Positions 9,195 to 17,726 of a DNA stretch of 64,000 nt are shown one piece after another. The translations under genes were made by a program, and so were the position numbers. Numbering within the stretch: the first letter of the stretch is position 1; each line of letters starts with the position of its first letter. The notes under the pieces were generated by a model. The model saw only the letters and a program-made list of their open reading frames with translations, made no database searches and was not told where the DNA came from. This stretch comes from Defluviicoccus sp. (lineage in GTDB: Bacteria; Pseudomonadota; Alphaproteobacteria; MPNO01). The stretch spans positions 23,829 to 87,828 of the forward strand of contig JAPPIT010000102.1 of assembly GCA_028820505.1 (NCBI GenBank), written 5' to 3'.

Positions 9195-9775
9195 GGGTTC
9201 TCCTCGTCTTCGCCCATCCCGGCGCGGACAGCCTTAACGCGGCGATCCGCGACCGCGCCGTCGCGGCGCTGGAGCGCGCCGGGCACGGCGTCGACCTCTG
9301 CGACCTCTACGCCGAGGGCTTCGACCCGGTGCTGACGGCGGAAGAGCGCGCGGCCTATTTCGACACGGGCGCGAACCGCGCGCGGAACGCGGCCTACGTG
9401 GACCGCCTGTTCGCGGCGGAAGGGTTGGCGTTCGTATTCCCGACCTGGACCCTCGGGCCGCCGGCGATCCTCAAGGGCTTCTTCGACCGGGTGATGGTGC
9501 CGGGGGTTTCGTTCCGCGTGGACGAAAGGGGCCGGCTCCACCCCAACCTGCGGCACATACGCGCGCTCGCCGCCATCGTCACCTACGGGCGCGGCCGGCC
9601 GATCCTCCGGTGGTTCGGCGACCCGCCGCGCAAGATGTTCACCCGCTACATGCCTTGGTTCCTGGCCAGGGGCGCGCGGGTCCGGTACCTCCCGCTCTAT
9701 GGCTTGCACAAGCCCTCGCCGGCGCGGATCGAACGGTTCCTCGCCAAGGTCGACCGCGAGATGGCAGGGTTTTGA
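9191..9775 (+). CDS. NAD(P)H dehydrogenase (quinone)-like flavodoxin-fold protein
   Basis: MRVLLVFAHPGADSLNAAI.. and FPTWTLGPPAILKGFFDRVMVPG: flavodoxin_2/NQO motif; GTGA overlap with upstream gene. Confidence 0.88.
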   Translation: MRVLLVFAHPGADSLNAAIRDRAVAALERAGHGVDLCDLYAEGFDPVLTAEERAAYFDTGANRARNAAYVDRLFAAEGLAFVFPTWTLGPPAILKGFFDRVMVPGVSFRVDERGRLHPNLRHIRALAAIVTYGRGRPILRWFGDPPRKMFTRYMPWFLARGARVRYLPLYGLHKPSPARIERFLAKVDREMAGF

Positions 9776-9792
9776 GATACGGCGTCTCACCC

Positions 9793-9914
9793 CGTCGTGG
9801 TGGGCGCACCCCGTCATGGTGGGCGAAGGCCCACCATCCACGTTCTTTTGTTTTTTCCTCGCGGTCACAAGCGCCGGGAAAAATCGTGGATGGTCGGCCT
9901 CCGCCGACCACGAC
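9793..9914. repeat. REP/BIME-like element: two inverted copies of CGTC[A/G]TGG-stem-loop-CCATCCACG
   Basis: CGTCATGGTGGGCGAAGGCCCACCATCCACG (9812-9842) and, inverted, CGTGGATGGTCGGCCTCCGCCGACCACGAC (9885-9914); partial third copy CGTCGTGGTGGGCG at 9793. Confidence 0.8.
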
Positions 9915-9946
9915 AATACGATGGAGGATCCGCCCAGCGCCGACCC

Positions 9947-10501
9947 TCACACCCGCGTCGAGAGCCAGATCGCGACGCGCGAGCCCGCCTTGACCGCGCG
10001 GGTGAGGAGTTCGTAGCCGGGCGCGTCGCGCGCTTCGTGCTCGACCGCGAGGTCGCGGTGCTCGATCTCGTCGGCGCGGAACCGGTCGATGGTCGCGCGA
10101 AGCTCCGCCTCGTCGTCGCCGAGCGCGGCGGACTGTTCGGCGTAGTGGCGGTCGATCACGTCCTCGACCGCCTCGGTGCAGGCCATCGCCGCGCGCTCGC
10201 CCATCAGCGCGGTCGCCGCGCCGAGCGCGAACCCCGCGACGTGCCAGAGCGGCATCAGCGCGGTCGGCCGGACGCCGCGCTCCGCGACGAGCCTGTCGAA
10301 GGTCTCCAGATGCTCGGCCTCCTTGGCGGCCATCTCGTCCACCGCGTCGGCCGCGGCGCCGCGCCGGAGGAACGCGCGCTGGCCGGCATAGATCCTGACC
10401 GCGCCGTATTCGCCCGCCTGGTCGACGCGGATCATCCGGGCGACGGTCTCCTCGCGATCGGGGTCGCCGGGCAGCCTGTCTTCGGCCGTGAGCCGGGTCA
10501 T
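9947..10501 (-). CDS. coq7: Demethoxyubiquinone hydroxylase family protein (COQ7)
   Basis: MIRVDQAGEYGAVRIYAGQ..., EAEHLETF, EDVIDRHYAEQ: diiron COQ7 motifs. Confidence 0.93.
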   Translation of the reverse strand: MTRLTAEDRLPGDPDREETVARMIRVDQAGEYGAVRIYAGQRAFLRRGAAADAVDEMAAKEAEHLETFDRLVAERGVRPTALMPLWHVAGFALGAATALMGERAAMACTEAVEDVIDRHYAEQSAALGDDEAELRATIDRFRADEIEHRDLAVEHEARDAPGYELLTRAVKAGSRVAIWLSTRV

Positions 10502-10992
10502 GCCGCGCGCCTCCACGACCGCGCCGCGACGAACAGGCACCCCGCCGCCAGCACGGCGGAGGCGATCAGGTTGAACCCGGCGAGCGAGAGTCCCATCAGC
10601 GACCACTGTACCTCGTCGCAGCGGATGACGGGGGTCGCGAGAAGCTGGCGCTTGAGGTCTTCGACGGTCGTCGCGTCGATGGCCGAGGCGGAGCACCCGG
10701 CGGGACCCTGGAACCAGCCCTCCTCGACGCCGAGATGGTAGAAGGCGACCGCCCCGCCGATGGCGAAGGCGGCCCCGCAGAGCCCGACGACGACCGAGCG
10801 CGCCGCCGGGCGCCGCACCGCGGTAAGCGCCACGAGGGAGAGCCCGATCGCCGCCGCGTAGGGCCAACGCTGCACGATGCAGAGCTCGCAGGGGGCGAGC
10901 CCGCCGAGATATTGCGAGCCCAGCGCGGTCCCGAGGATCAGGGCGCTGGCGATCAGGATGGCGCCGGGCGCGGATTTTTCGACCGTCGTCAC
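10498..10992 (-). CDS. Disulfide bond formation protein B (DsbB family)
   Basis: GTG start; YLGGLAPCELCIVQRWPYAAAI CxxC motif, four hydrophobic segments; 4-nt overlap with coq7. Confidence 0.9.
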   Translation of the reverse strand: MTTVEKSAPGAILIASALILGTALGSQYLGGLAPCELCIVQRWPYAAAIGLSLVALTAVRRPAARSVVVGLCGAAFAIGGAVAFYHLGVEEGWFQGPAGCSASAIDATTVEDLKRQLLATPVIRCDEVQWSLMGLSLAGFNLIASAVLAAGCLFVAARSWRRAA

Positions 10993-11570
10993 AGGACGTA
11001 TTTGGCGACGACGAAGCCGCCGAGCAAGAGCGCGACGAAGACGAGGGTCACCGGCCCCAGCCGCCGCTCGATGAACGCGCGTATCGGCGGGCCGATCCAG
11101 TAGAGCAGCGCGGCCACGATCACGAAGCGGAGGCCGCGCGCGAGGACCGACGCGGCGACGAAGGTCGCGGGGTCGAGCCGGGTCGCGCCGCTGGCGATCG
11201 CGACCGCCTTGTAGGGGAACGGCGTGAAGCCGGCGGTGAACACAATCCACGCGCCCCATTCGTTGTAGCGGGCGCCGAACGCGGCGAACGCCTCGCGATG
11301 GCCGTAGAAGGCGAGGATCGGCTCGCCGACCGCCTCGAACAGGAACCAGCCGATGGCGTAGCCGAACGTCCCGCCCGCCACCGATGCCGCTGTGCAGACG
11401 ACGGCGTAGAACCACGCCCTGTCCCGCGCCGCCAGCACCATCGGGATCAGCAGGACGTCGGGCGGGATCGGGAAGAAGAAGCCCTCGACGAAGGCGATCG
11501 CGGCGAGCGCCCAGACCGCGTCCCTGCGCGCGGCGAGATTCATCGTCCCGTCGTAGAGGCGTCGGAGCAC
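10989..11570 (-). CDS. YqaA/DedA family membrane protein
   Basis: AFVEGFFFPIPPDVLLIPMV, SVAGGTFGYAIGWF, TPFPYKAVAIASGA. Confidence 0.9.
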   Translation of the reverse strand: MLRRLYDGTMNLAARRDAVWALAAIAFVEGFFFPIPPDVLLIPMVLAARDRAWFYAVVCTAASVAGGTFGYAIGWFLFEAVGEPILAFYGHREAFAAFGARYNEWGAWIVFTAGFTPFPYKAVAIASGATRLDPATFVAASVLARGLRFVIVAALLYWIGPPIRAFIERRLGPVTLVFVALLLGGFVVAKYVL

Positions 11571-11665
11571 CCGTCCCCCTCCCTGCCGCGACTATAGACC
11601 GCGCCGAAGGGGTCACGGATTCGTTGTGACCGGACGGGTTTTGCGGCACATTGCGGCGCGAATTC

Positions 11666-11752
11666 GCGGGTGTGGCGGAATTGGTAGACGCGGCGGCCTC
11701 AAAAGCCGCTGTCCGCAAGGACTTGCCGGTTCGAGTCCGGCCACCCGTACCA
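11666..11752 (+). tRNA. tRNA-Leu (CAA), CCA encoded
   Basis: GCGGGTG acceptor pairs with CACCCGT; TGGCGGAATTGGTAGACGC D-arm; anticodon loop CTCAAAA; long variable arm; GGTTCGAGTCC T-arm; terminal ACCA. Confidence 0.96.
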
Positions 11753-11775
11753 ACCTCCCGGCGATGCGCGCATCT

Positions 11776-13008
11776 TCAGGTCACCTCGGCGGCGGCCCGG
11801 AGGCTGTCGATCAGTTGCGCGCGCCGCATGTAGGCACGGGCCGATTCGCGGTTCTCGCCGGTCCGGCGGAGCTCGTCGAGGCGGGTCTTGCGGACCGCGG
11901 GATCGCGCTCCTCGAGCTGCTTCTTGTTGGCGATGGTCTGGGCCTGGGTGAAGTCGGCCGCCGCCCTGTGGCGCTGGCGACTGTAGAGATCGAGTAGGTC
12001 CGGTCCCGCTTCGCCTTTCCACACCGCGGCGAGCTTCGGCGCGAGGTTCATCGCGTCGTGGATGCCGCCGTTCAGCCCCATGCCGCCGATCGGATTGTTG
12101 ACGTGGGCCGAATCGCCCGCGAGCAGGACCCTGCCCTTGCGGAACGTCCCGGCGACGCACTGGCTCACCGTGTAGACGTTCGCGTAGGCGACCGGATAGT
12201 CGCCTTCCTTGGGGAAGAAGCGCTGGAGCCGGTCCTGGATGGCGTCCTCGCGCGTCGCCTCCTCCTCGGTCTCGTCGACCCGCATCGGGATCACGCAGCG
12301 CCAGATGGCGGGCATCGGCGGCTCGCCGGCGACCTTGAACAGGTTGCCCCACTCGTCCGGGGCGGAGAAGTAGTTGCGGTAGGCGATGCGCCCGTCCTGC
12401 GCCATGTAGTCGAAATAGGTCCCGATCTTGATGAACTTCTCGGGGTAGGTGAAACCGACGAAGTCGATGCCCGCTTCCTTTCGCACCGTCGACCGCCCGC
12501 CGTCGCAGCCCACCGCCCACGAGCCCCGGACGGTCTCCGCGCCGCCGTCGGGAAGCGCGACCTCGACGGACACATGGTCGCCGTGCTGCGCAAGCCCGGT
12601 CACGGTGTGGGAGAAGCGGACGTCGAAACCCGGCTCGCCGCCGTGGAGCGCGAGGATCTTGCGGACCAGCTTGTACTGCTCGTATTGCAGGACGTAGGGA
12701 AACGGGAGCTCGTCGGCGAGATCGCCGAGGTCGAATTCGGCCACCGTCTCGCGGCTCACCCGGTCGTGAAACCGGTAGACCGGCGCCTTCAGCGCCTCCG
12801 GGACGATTTCCGCCGCGAGCCCGAGCGAATCGAGCATCTCGACCGTCGGCGGGTGGTAGGACGCCGCGCGCTGGTCGACGAACGGCTCGGCCAGCGTCTC
12901 CAGGGCGACGAACGGCACGCCCTCCCGGTGCAGCGCGAGCGCCAGCACCATGGCGACCGGTCCGCCGCCGGCGATAACGATGGGATCCCTTGCCGTCATG
13001 TCCTCCAT
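11776..13008 (-). CDS. FAD-dependent aromatic monooxygenase (MhpA/PheA-like)
   Basis: GGGPVAMVLALALHREG FAD motif, GCDGGRSTVRK DG motif, GDSAHVNNPIGGMGLNGGIHDAMNL. Confidence 0.92.
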   Translation of the reverse strand: MEDMTARDPIVIAGGGPVAMVLALALHREGVPFVALETLAEPFVDQRAASYHPPTVEMLDSLGLAAEIVPEALKAPVYRFHDRVSRETVAEFDLGDLADELPFPYVLQYEQYKLVRKILALHGGEPGFDVRFSHTVTGLAQHGDHVSVEVALPDGGAETVRGSWAVGCDGGRSTVRKEAGIDFVGFTYPEKFIKIGTYFDYMAQDGRIAYRNYFSAPDEWGNLFKVAGEPPMPAIWRCVIPMRVDETEEEATREDAIQDRLQRFFPKEGDYPVAYANVYTVSQCVAGTFRKGRVLLAGDSAHVNNPIGGMGLNGGIHDAMNLAPKLAAVWKGEAGPDLLDLYSRQRHRAAADFTQAQTIANKKQLEERDPAVRKTRLDELRRTGENRESARAYMRRAQLIDSLRAAAEVT

Positions 13009-13137
13009 CCCGAAACCGCGCGGGTGAAGATTAGCGGACCTCAACGCCACTTTGAATCGCCTGGTCTGGCGGAAATACCGCAAGTAGAATAATCTGGACC
13101 GGATCTACGTATCCCAAGTTGTATAGGAGCGCGCGCG

Positions 13138-13779
13138 GTGTCCGGAAACACCCTGATCTTTAACCGGGACGAGGCCCTGGCCAACATCCCGCGCTACCGG
13201 GACGCATTGAAAGACGTCCGGCACGGCGCGGCGTTGCGGAAACTGATGCCGATGGCGCATGCCTGGTATGCAGCCAAGCCGCGCGGAGAGCAGTGGCTGT
13301 TCGCGCCGTCGAAATTCATCGGATATGCGGGGAATACTGCGGAGGCGTATTTCCGCGACAGGAGCGCGAGGCGCGGCCGCGATACCGAACGCATCCTCCG
13401 GCAGTGGTTTCACGTCGTCCGCCCCGGCTCGCGTCTTGGCGACGCGGTCGAGGGCGCCCTGCGGGACTTCTTTCGCAGCTACGGACATCCCGGCCCGCGC
13501 AAAGGCGCCCGGATCTGCGTCCCGGCGGAAGTACTGGACGATGTCGCCAAAGCGCCGGAGGCGTCGGACCGGATCGCCGTCGATCCCGCGATCTGCGGAG
13601 GACGCCCGCATATCCGGGGAACCCGTGTCCGGGTATCCGACATCCTGCGGCTCATGGCGTCCGGTGCCGCGACGAGGCAAATTCTCGCGGACTATCCCTA
13701 TCTGAAGGACGCCGACGTGAGAGCCGCGCTCGCCTGCGCCGCGGCGGCGGTCGACCACCGCGTCGTTACGGCGGGTTGA
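13138..13779 (+). CDS. DUF433-domain antitoxin-like protein with extra N-terminal domain
   Basis: C-terminus RIAVDPAICGGRPHIRGTRVRVSDILRLMASGAATRQILADYPYLKDADVRAAL is a clear DUF433; ~130-aa N-terminal extension (..WLFAPSKFIGYAGNTAEAYFRDRSARRGRDTERILRQWF..). Confidence 0.85.
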   Translation: MSGNTLIFNRDEALANIPRYRDALKDVRHGAALRKLMPMAHAWYAAKPRGEQWLFAPSKFIGYAGNTAEAYFRDRSARRGRDTERILRQWFHVVRPGSRLGDAVEGALRDFFRSYGHPGPRKGARICVPAEVLDDVAKAPEASDRIAVDPAICGGRPHIRGTRVRVSDILRLMASGAATRQILADYPYLKDADVRAALACAAAAVDHRVVTAG

Positions 13780-13782
13780 GCC

Positions 13783-14109
13783 GTGCGTTACCTGTTCGAC
13801 GCGCAGCTGCCGCCGGGTCTCGGGCGGTGGCTGTCCGAGTGGCTGCACACCTGCGACCATGTGAACGACGTGGACCTCGGCGCGGCCACGGACGACCGGA
13901 TCGAGGCGTGGGCGCGCGCGTTGCAGGCGGTCGTCTGGTCCGCCGACCCGGCCTTCGCGGTTCGAGCGCGGAACGCGGCGGGGTTGCAGGTCGTCTGGCT
14001 GCGCTGCGGAAACACGACGAACGAAGCGCTCCGCGCCCGACTCGCCCCGCATTTGGACGAGATCGAAGCCGCGCTGGCCGAGGGAGAGGTGCTGGTCGAA
14101 GTGCGTTGA
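13783..14109 (+). CDS. DUF5615 / PIN-like (Mut7-C-type) putative toxin
   Basis: MRYLFDAQLPPGLGRWLSEW...VWSADPAFAVRAR: DUF5615 pattern; 3 nt after the DUF433 gene. Confidence 0.82.
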   Translation: MRYLFDAQLPPGLGRWLSEWLHTCDHVNDVDLGAATDDRIEAWARALQAVVWSADPAFAVRARNAAGLQVVWLRCGNTTNEALRARLAPHLDEIEAALAEGEVLVEVR

Positions 14110-14182
14110 ACCCGGCACGCCGCCCCCGCTTTGTTGTTCGCCCGGAACCGATCCCCTACACTCGCCCGGTACACAGGACAGG

Positions 14183-15364
14183 ATGCGCGCGATGAAGGTG
14201 TTCCTCTTTCATTTGATGCCCTACGCCTATCTCGACCTCGACTACGACAAGAAGTACCGGTCGGCCTGGGTGGTTCTGCCCAACAGCTATTTCGACCCCA
14301 AGAAGGGGCACGAGCTTTACAACCGCTACCTCGACGAGCTCGAATACGGCGAGGAGCTCGGCTTCGACGGGCTCTGCGTCAACGAGCACCACCAGAACGC
14401 CTACGGCATCATGCCGTCCCCGATCGTCACCGCGGCGGCCCTGGCGCGGCGCACCGAGCGGGTGAAGATCGCCATCGTGGGCTCGGCCTTCGGCATCCGC
14501 GAGCACCCGCTGACGCTGGCCGAAGAGCACGCGATGATCGACTGCATCTCGGGCGGGCGGCTGATCAGCGGCATGGTGCGCGGCATCGGCTGCGAGTACT
14601 ACTCGATGGGCGCCAACCCCGCCTTCTCGCACGACCGCTTCCACGAGGCGCACGACCTCGTCATCCGCGCCTGGACCGAGGAAGGGCCGTTCTCCTTCGA
14701 GGGCGAGCACTACCATTTCGAGTACGTCAATCTGTGGCCGCGCCCCTACCAGGACCCGCATCCGCCGATCTGGTGCCCGTCGCAGGGTTCGACCGAGACC
14801 ATCGAGTGGACCGCGCATCCGGACCGCAAATACACCTATCTGCAGACCTACAGCCCGTTCCGCGCGGTGAAGCGGTTCATGGACGCCTATCGCGACAAGG
14901 CGCGGGACTACGGCTACGAGGCGAAACCCGACCAGCTCGGCTGGCTGGTGCCGATCTACGTCGCCGACACCGACGAGCGGGCGCGCGACGAGGCGAGGCC
15001 GCATATCGAGGCCTTCGCCAACAAGTTCCTGCGCAACCCGCCGGAGATGCTGCTGCCGCCGGGCTACACCTCGATCGCCTCGCTCAAGAACGTGCGCAAG
15101 CACAAGTCGAGCCTGAGCAAGAGCCAGACGGTGGAGTCGCTGATCGAGGACGAGGTGGTGGTGATCGGCAGCCCCGATACGGTGCGCGAGAAGCTGCTCG
15201 ACTGCCAGCGCCGGGTGGCGCTCGGCAACGTGCTGGCGCTCTGCCAGTTCGGCACCCTGCCGGCCGACCTCACCCGGAAGAACATGGATATGTTCGCCGC
15301 CGAGGTGATGCCGACGCTGCAGGCATCCCATATCGAGCAGCCGGAGCTCGTCGCGGCCGAATAG
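14183..15364 (+). CDS. LLM class flavin-dependent oxidoreductase
   Basis: GFDGLCVNEHHQNAYGIMPSP, AEEHAMIDCISGGRLISGMVRG, GSPDTVREKL. Confidence 0.92.
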   Translation: MRAMKVFLFHLMPYAYLDLDYDKKYRSAWVVLPNSYFDPKKGHELYNRYLDELEYGEELGFDGLCVNEHHQNAYGIMPSPIVTAAALARRTERVKIAIVGSAFGIREHPLTLAEEHAMIDCISGGRLISGMVRGIGCEYYSMGANPAFSHDRFHEAHDLVIRAWTEEGPFSFEGEHYHFEYVNLWPRPYQDPHPPIWCPSQGSTETIEWTAHPDRKYTYLQTYSPFRAVKRFMDAYRDKARDYGYEAKPDQLGWLVPIYVADTDERARDEARPHIEAFANKFLRNPPEMLLPPGYTSIASLKNVRKHKSSLSKSQTVESLIEDEVVVIGSPDTVREKLLDCQRRVALGNVLALCQFGTLPADLTRKNMDMFAAEVMPTLQASHIEQPELVAAE

Positions 15365-15392
15365 CGCAGTCCCCGGGCGGCGCCGGTCCGCG

Positions 15393-17726
15393 ATGACGAA
15401 GAACGGGATCGGCGCCCCGGTCCTCCGGGAGAACGACCGGCGGCTGCTCACCGGCGGCGGGCGCTATCTCGACGACATCGCCTTCGAAGGCCAGGCGCAC
15501 GGGTTCGTACTGCGCTCGCCGCATGCGCACGCGCGGATCGCCGGCATCGACACGTCGGAGGCCGCGCGGATGCCGGGCGTGCTCGCCGTCCTCGACGGCA
15601 GGGACTGGGAGGCCGACGGCCACGGCTCCTTCCCCTGCGAGGACAAGGCCGCCCGGCCGGACGGCACGTCGATGATCGACCCGCCAAGGCCCGCTCTGGT
15701 GCGGGACCGCGTGCGGTTCGTCGGCGATCCGGTCGCCTTTGTCGTGGCGGAGACCGAGGCTTGCGCCATGGACGCGGCCGAGCGCATCGCGGTCGACTAC
15801 GAGCCCTTGCCCGCGGTCTCCGCGATCGAAGCGGCGCTGGCCGACGGCGCGACGGCGGTCTGGCCCTTCTGCCCGGACAATGTCGCCTTCGCGCACGAAG
15901 AGGGCGACGCCGGGGCGGTCGCCGCGGCGTTCGAGAGAGCCGCGCATATCGTCCGCCGGCGCTTCGCGATCAACCGGATTACCGGAGCGATGATGGAGCC
16001 GCGCGGCTGCGCCGGTTTCTTCGACCCGCGGGACGGCCGCTACACCCTGCATTCCGGAGTCCAGAACGCGCATACCCTGCGCCGCCAACTCGCGCTGACG
16101 GTGTTCGGCGTGCCGGAAAACCGTGTCCGGGTGGTGTGCGACGATATCGGCGGCAGCTTCGGGACGCGCGGAGCGAACTATCCCGAGCTGATCCTCGTCC
16201 TTTGGGCGGCGCGCAGGACCGGGCGAGCGGTCAAATGGGTAGCGAGCCGGGGAGAGGGGCTGGCGACCGACGACCATGCGCGCGAATGCCTGATCGAGGC
16301 CGCGCTGGCGCTCGACGCGGACGGGCGGTTTCTCGCCTTCCGGATCTCGAACCGCGCCAATCTCGGCGCCTATCTGTCGACCCGGGGTCCGCGCCCGCCG
16401 GTCGGCAATCTCGGGACCCTGGCCGGCGTCTACCGGACGCCGGCCGTCCATGTCGCGGTGCGGGGGGTGCATACCCACACCGTTTCGACCTCGCCCTATC
16501 GCGGCTCGGGTGCGCCCGAGGCCGCCTTCGCGCTCGAACGGCTGGTCGATATCGCCGCCCGCCGGCTCGGCATGGACCCGGCTGAAATCAGGCGCATCAA
16601 CACCGTCACGCCCGAACGGATGCCGTGGACCAACGCGCTCGGCTACACCTATGACTGCGGCGACTTTCCCGCCAACCTCGACCGCGCGCTGCGAGAGGCG
16701 GACTGCGCGGGGTTCCCGGCGCGCCGCCGCGAGTCGGAGGCGCGCGGCAGGCTGCGCGGGCTGGGCTTCGCCAATACCGTCAAGAAGACCTCGACCCCCA
16801 TCGTCGAGACGGCGGAGATCCGGGTGGACCCCTCGGGCGGGCTGACGCTGATGACCGGCACGGTCGATCACGGCCAGGGCCACGCCACGATCTTCCGGCA
16901 GATCCTGTGCGAAAGCCTCGGCGTCGGTCTCGACGACATCCGCTTCGTGCAGGGCGACACCGACCTCGTGGTCTACGGTCGGGGGACGTTCAACTCCCGC
17001 TCCACCGCGATTGCCGGGTCGGCAATCCGGATCGCGACCGACAAGATCGTCGACAAAGGAAAACGGATCGCCGCCCACCTGCTGGAAGCCGCCGAACCGG
17101 ACATTGCGTTTGCCGACGCGCGTTTCGCGGTCGCCGGAACCGACCGGTCGGTCTCGCTCGCCGAGGTCGCGGCTGCCGCGGTGGAACCCGCCAGCCTGCC
17201 GCCCGGTCTGGAACCCGGCCTCGGTGCGCAGGCCTGGTTCGCGCCGGAATACTGGAACTGGCCGAGCTCGGCGCAGGTCTGCGAGGTGGAGATCGACCCG
17301 GAGACCGGGAGCGTCGAGATCGTCCGCTATACCGGGATCTCGGACGCCGGGCGCGTTATCAATCCGATGCTCTATGCGGGACAGCTGCACGGCGGGATCG
17401 CCCAGGGTATCGGCCAGGCGGTGCTGGAAGAGATCCGGACGGACCCGGAGAGCGGACAACTCCTCACCGGGTCGTTCATGGACTACTGTCTGCCGCGGGC
17501 GGACGATCTGAGCGCCTTCGCGGTGGCGAGCGCCGGCATCCCGACCGCCTCCAACCCGATCGGCGCCAAGGGGGTCGGCGAATCCGGGCCGACCGGCGCG
17601 CTGCCCGCGACGATCAACGCCATCGCCGACGCGCTCGCCCCGTACGGTATCGAGGACATCCCGCTGCCCGCGACGCCGGAGCGCATCTGGCGGGCGATCG
17701 ATGGCGCGGGGGCCGGGCGCACGTGA
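15393..17726 (+). CDS. Xanthine dehydrogenase family protein molybdopterin-binding (CoxL-like) subunit
   Basis: 777 aa; GAPVLRENDRRLLTGGGRYLDDI, RGSGAPEAAFALERL, GTVDHGQGHATIFRQI, GAKGVGESGPTGALPA. Confidence 0.94.
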   Translation: MTKNGIGAPVLRENDRRLLTGGGRYLDDIAFEGQAHGFVLRSPHAHARIAGIDTSEAARMPGVLAVLDGRDWEADGHGSFPCEDKAARPDGTSMIDPPRPALVRDRVRFVGDPVAFVVAETEACAMDAAERIAVDYEPLPAVSAIEAALADGATAVWPFCPDNVAFAHEEGDAGAVAAAFERAAHIVRRRFAINRITGAMMEPRGCAGFFDPRDGRYTLHSGVQNAHTLRRQLALTVFGVPENRVRVVCDDIGGSFGTRGANYPELILVLWAARRTGRAVKWVASRGEGLATDDHARECLIEAALALDADGRFLAFRISNRANLGAYLSTRGPRPPVGNLGTLAGVYRTPAVHVAVRGVHTHTVSTSPYRGSGAPEAAFALERLVDIAARRLGMDPAEIRRINTVTPERMPWTNALGYTYDCGDFPANLDRALREADCAGFPARRRESEARGRLRGLGFANTVKKTSTPIVETAEIRVDPSGGLTLMTGTVDHGQGHATIFRQILCESLGVGLDDIRFVQGDTDLVVYGRGTFNSRSTAIAGSAIRIATDKIVDKGKRIAAHLLEAAEPDIAFADARFAVAGTDRSVSLAEVAAAAVEPASLPPGLEPGLGAQAWFAPEYWNWPSSAQVCEVEIDPETGSVEIVRYTGISDAGRVINPMLYAGQLHGGIAQGIGQAVLEEIRTDPESGQLLTGSFMDYCLPRADDLSAFAVASAGIPTASNPIGAKGVGESGPTGALPATINAIADALAPYGIEDIPLPATPERIWRAIDGAGAGRT

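Noticed and set aside
11666-11752. tRNA-Leu as an integration site for a genomic island
   Set aside because: No integrase, no duplicated tRNA 3' end noticed nearby, and neighbouring genes look like normal chromosomal content.
13008-13138. Palindromic operator upstream of the DUF433 gene (region around TACGTATCCCAAGTTGTATAGG)
   Set aside because: Only weak dyad symmetry; not distinguishable from chance by eye.
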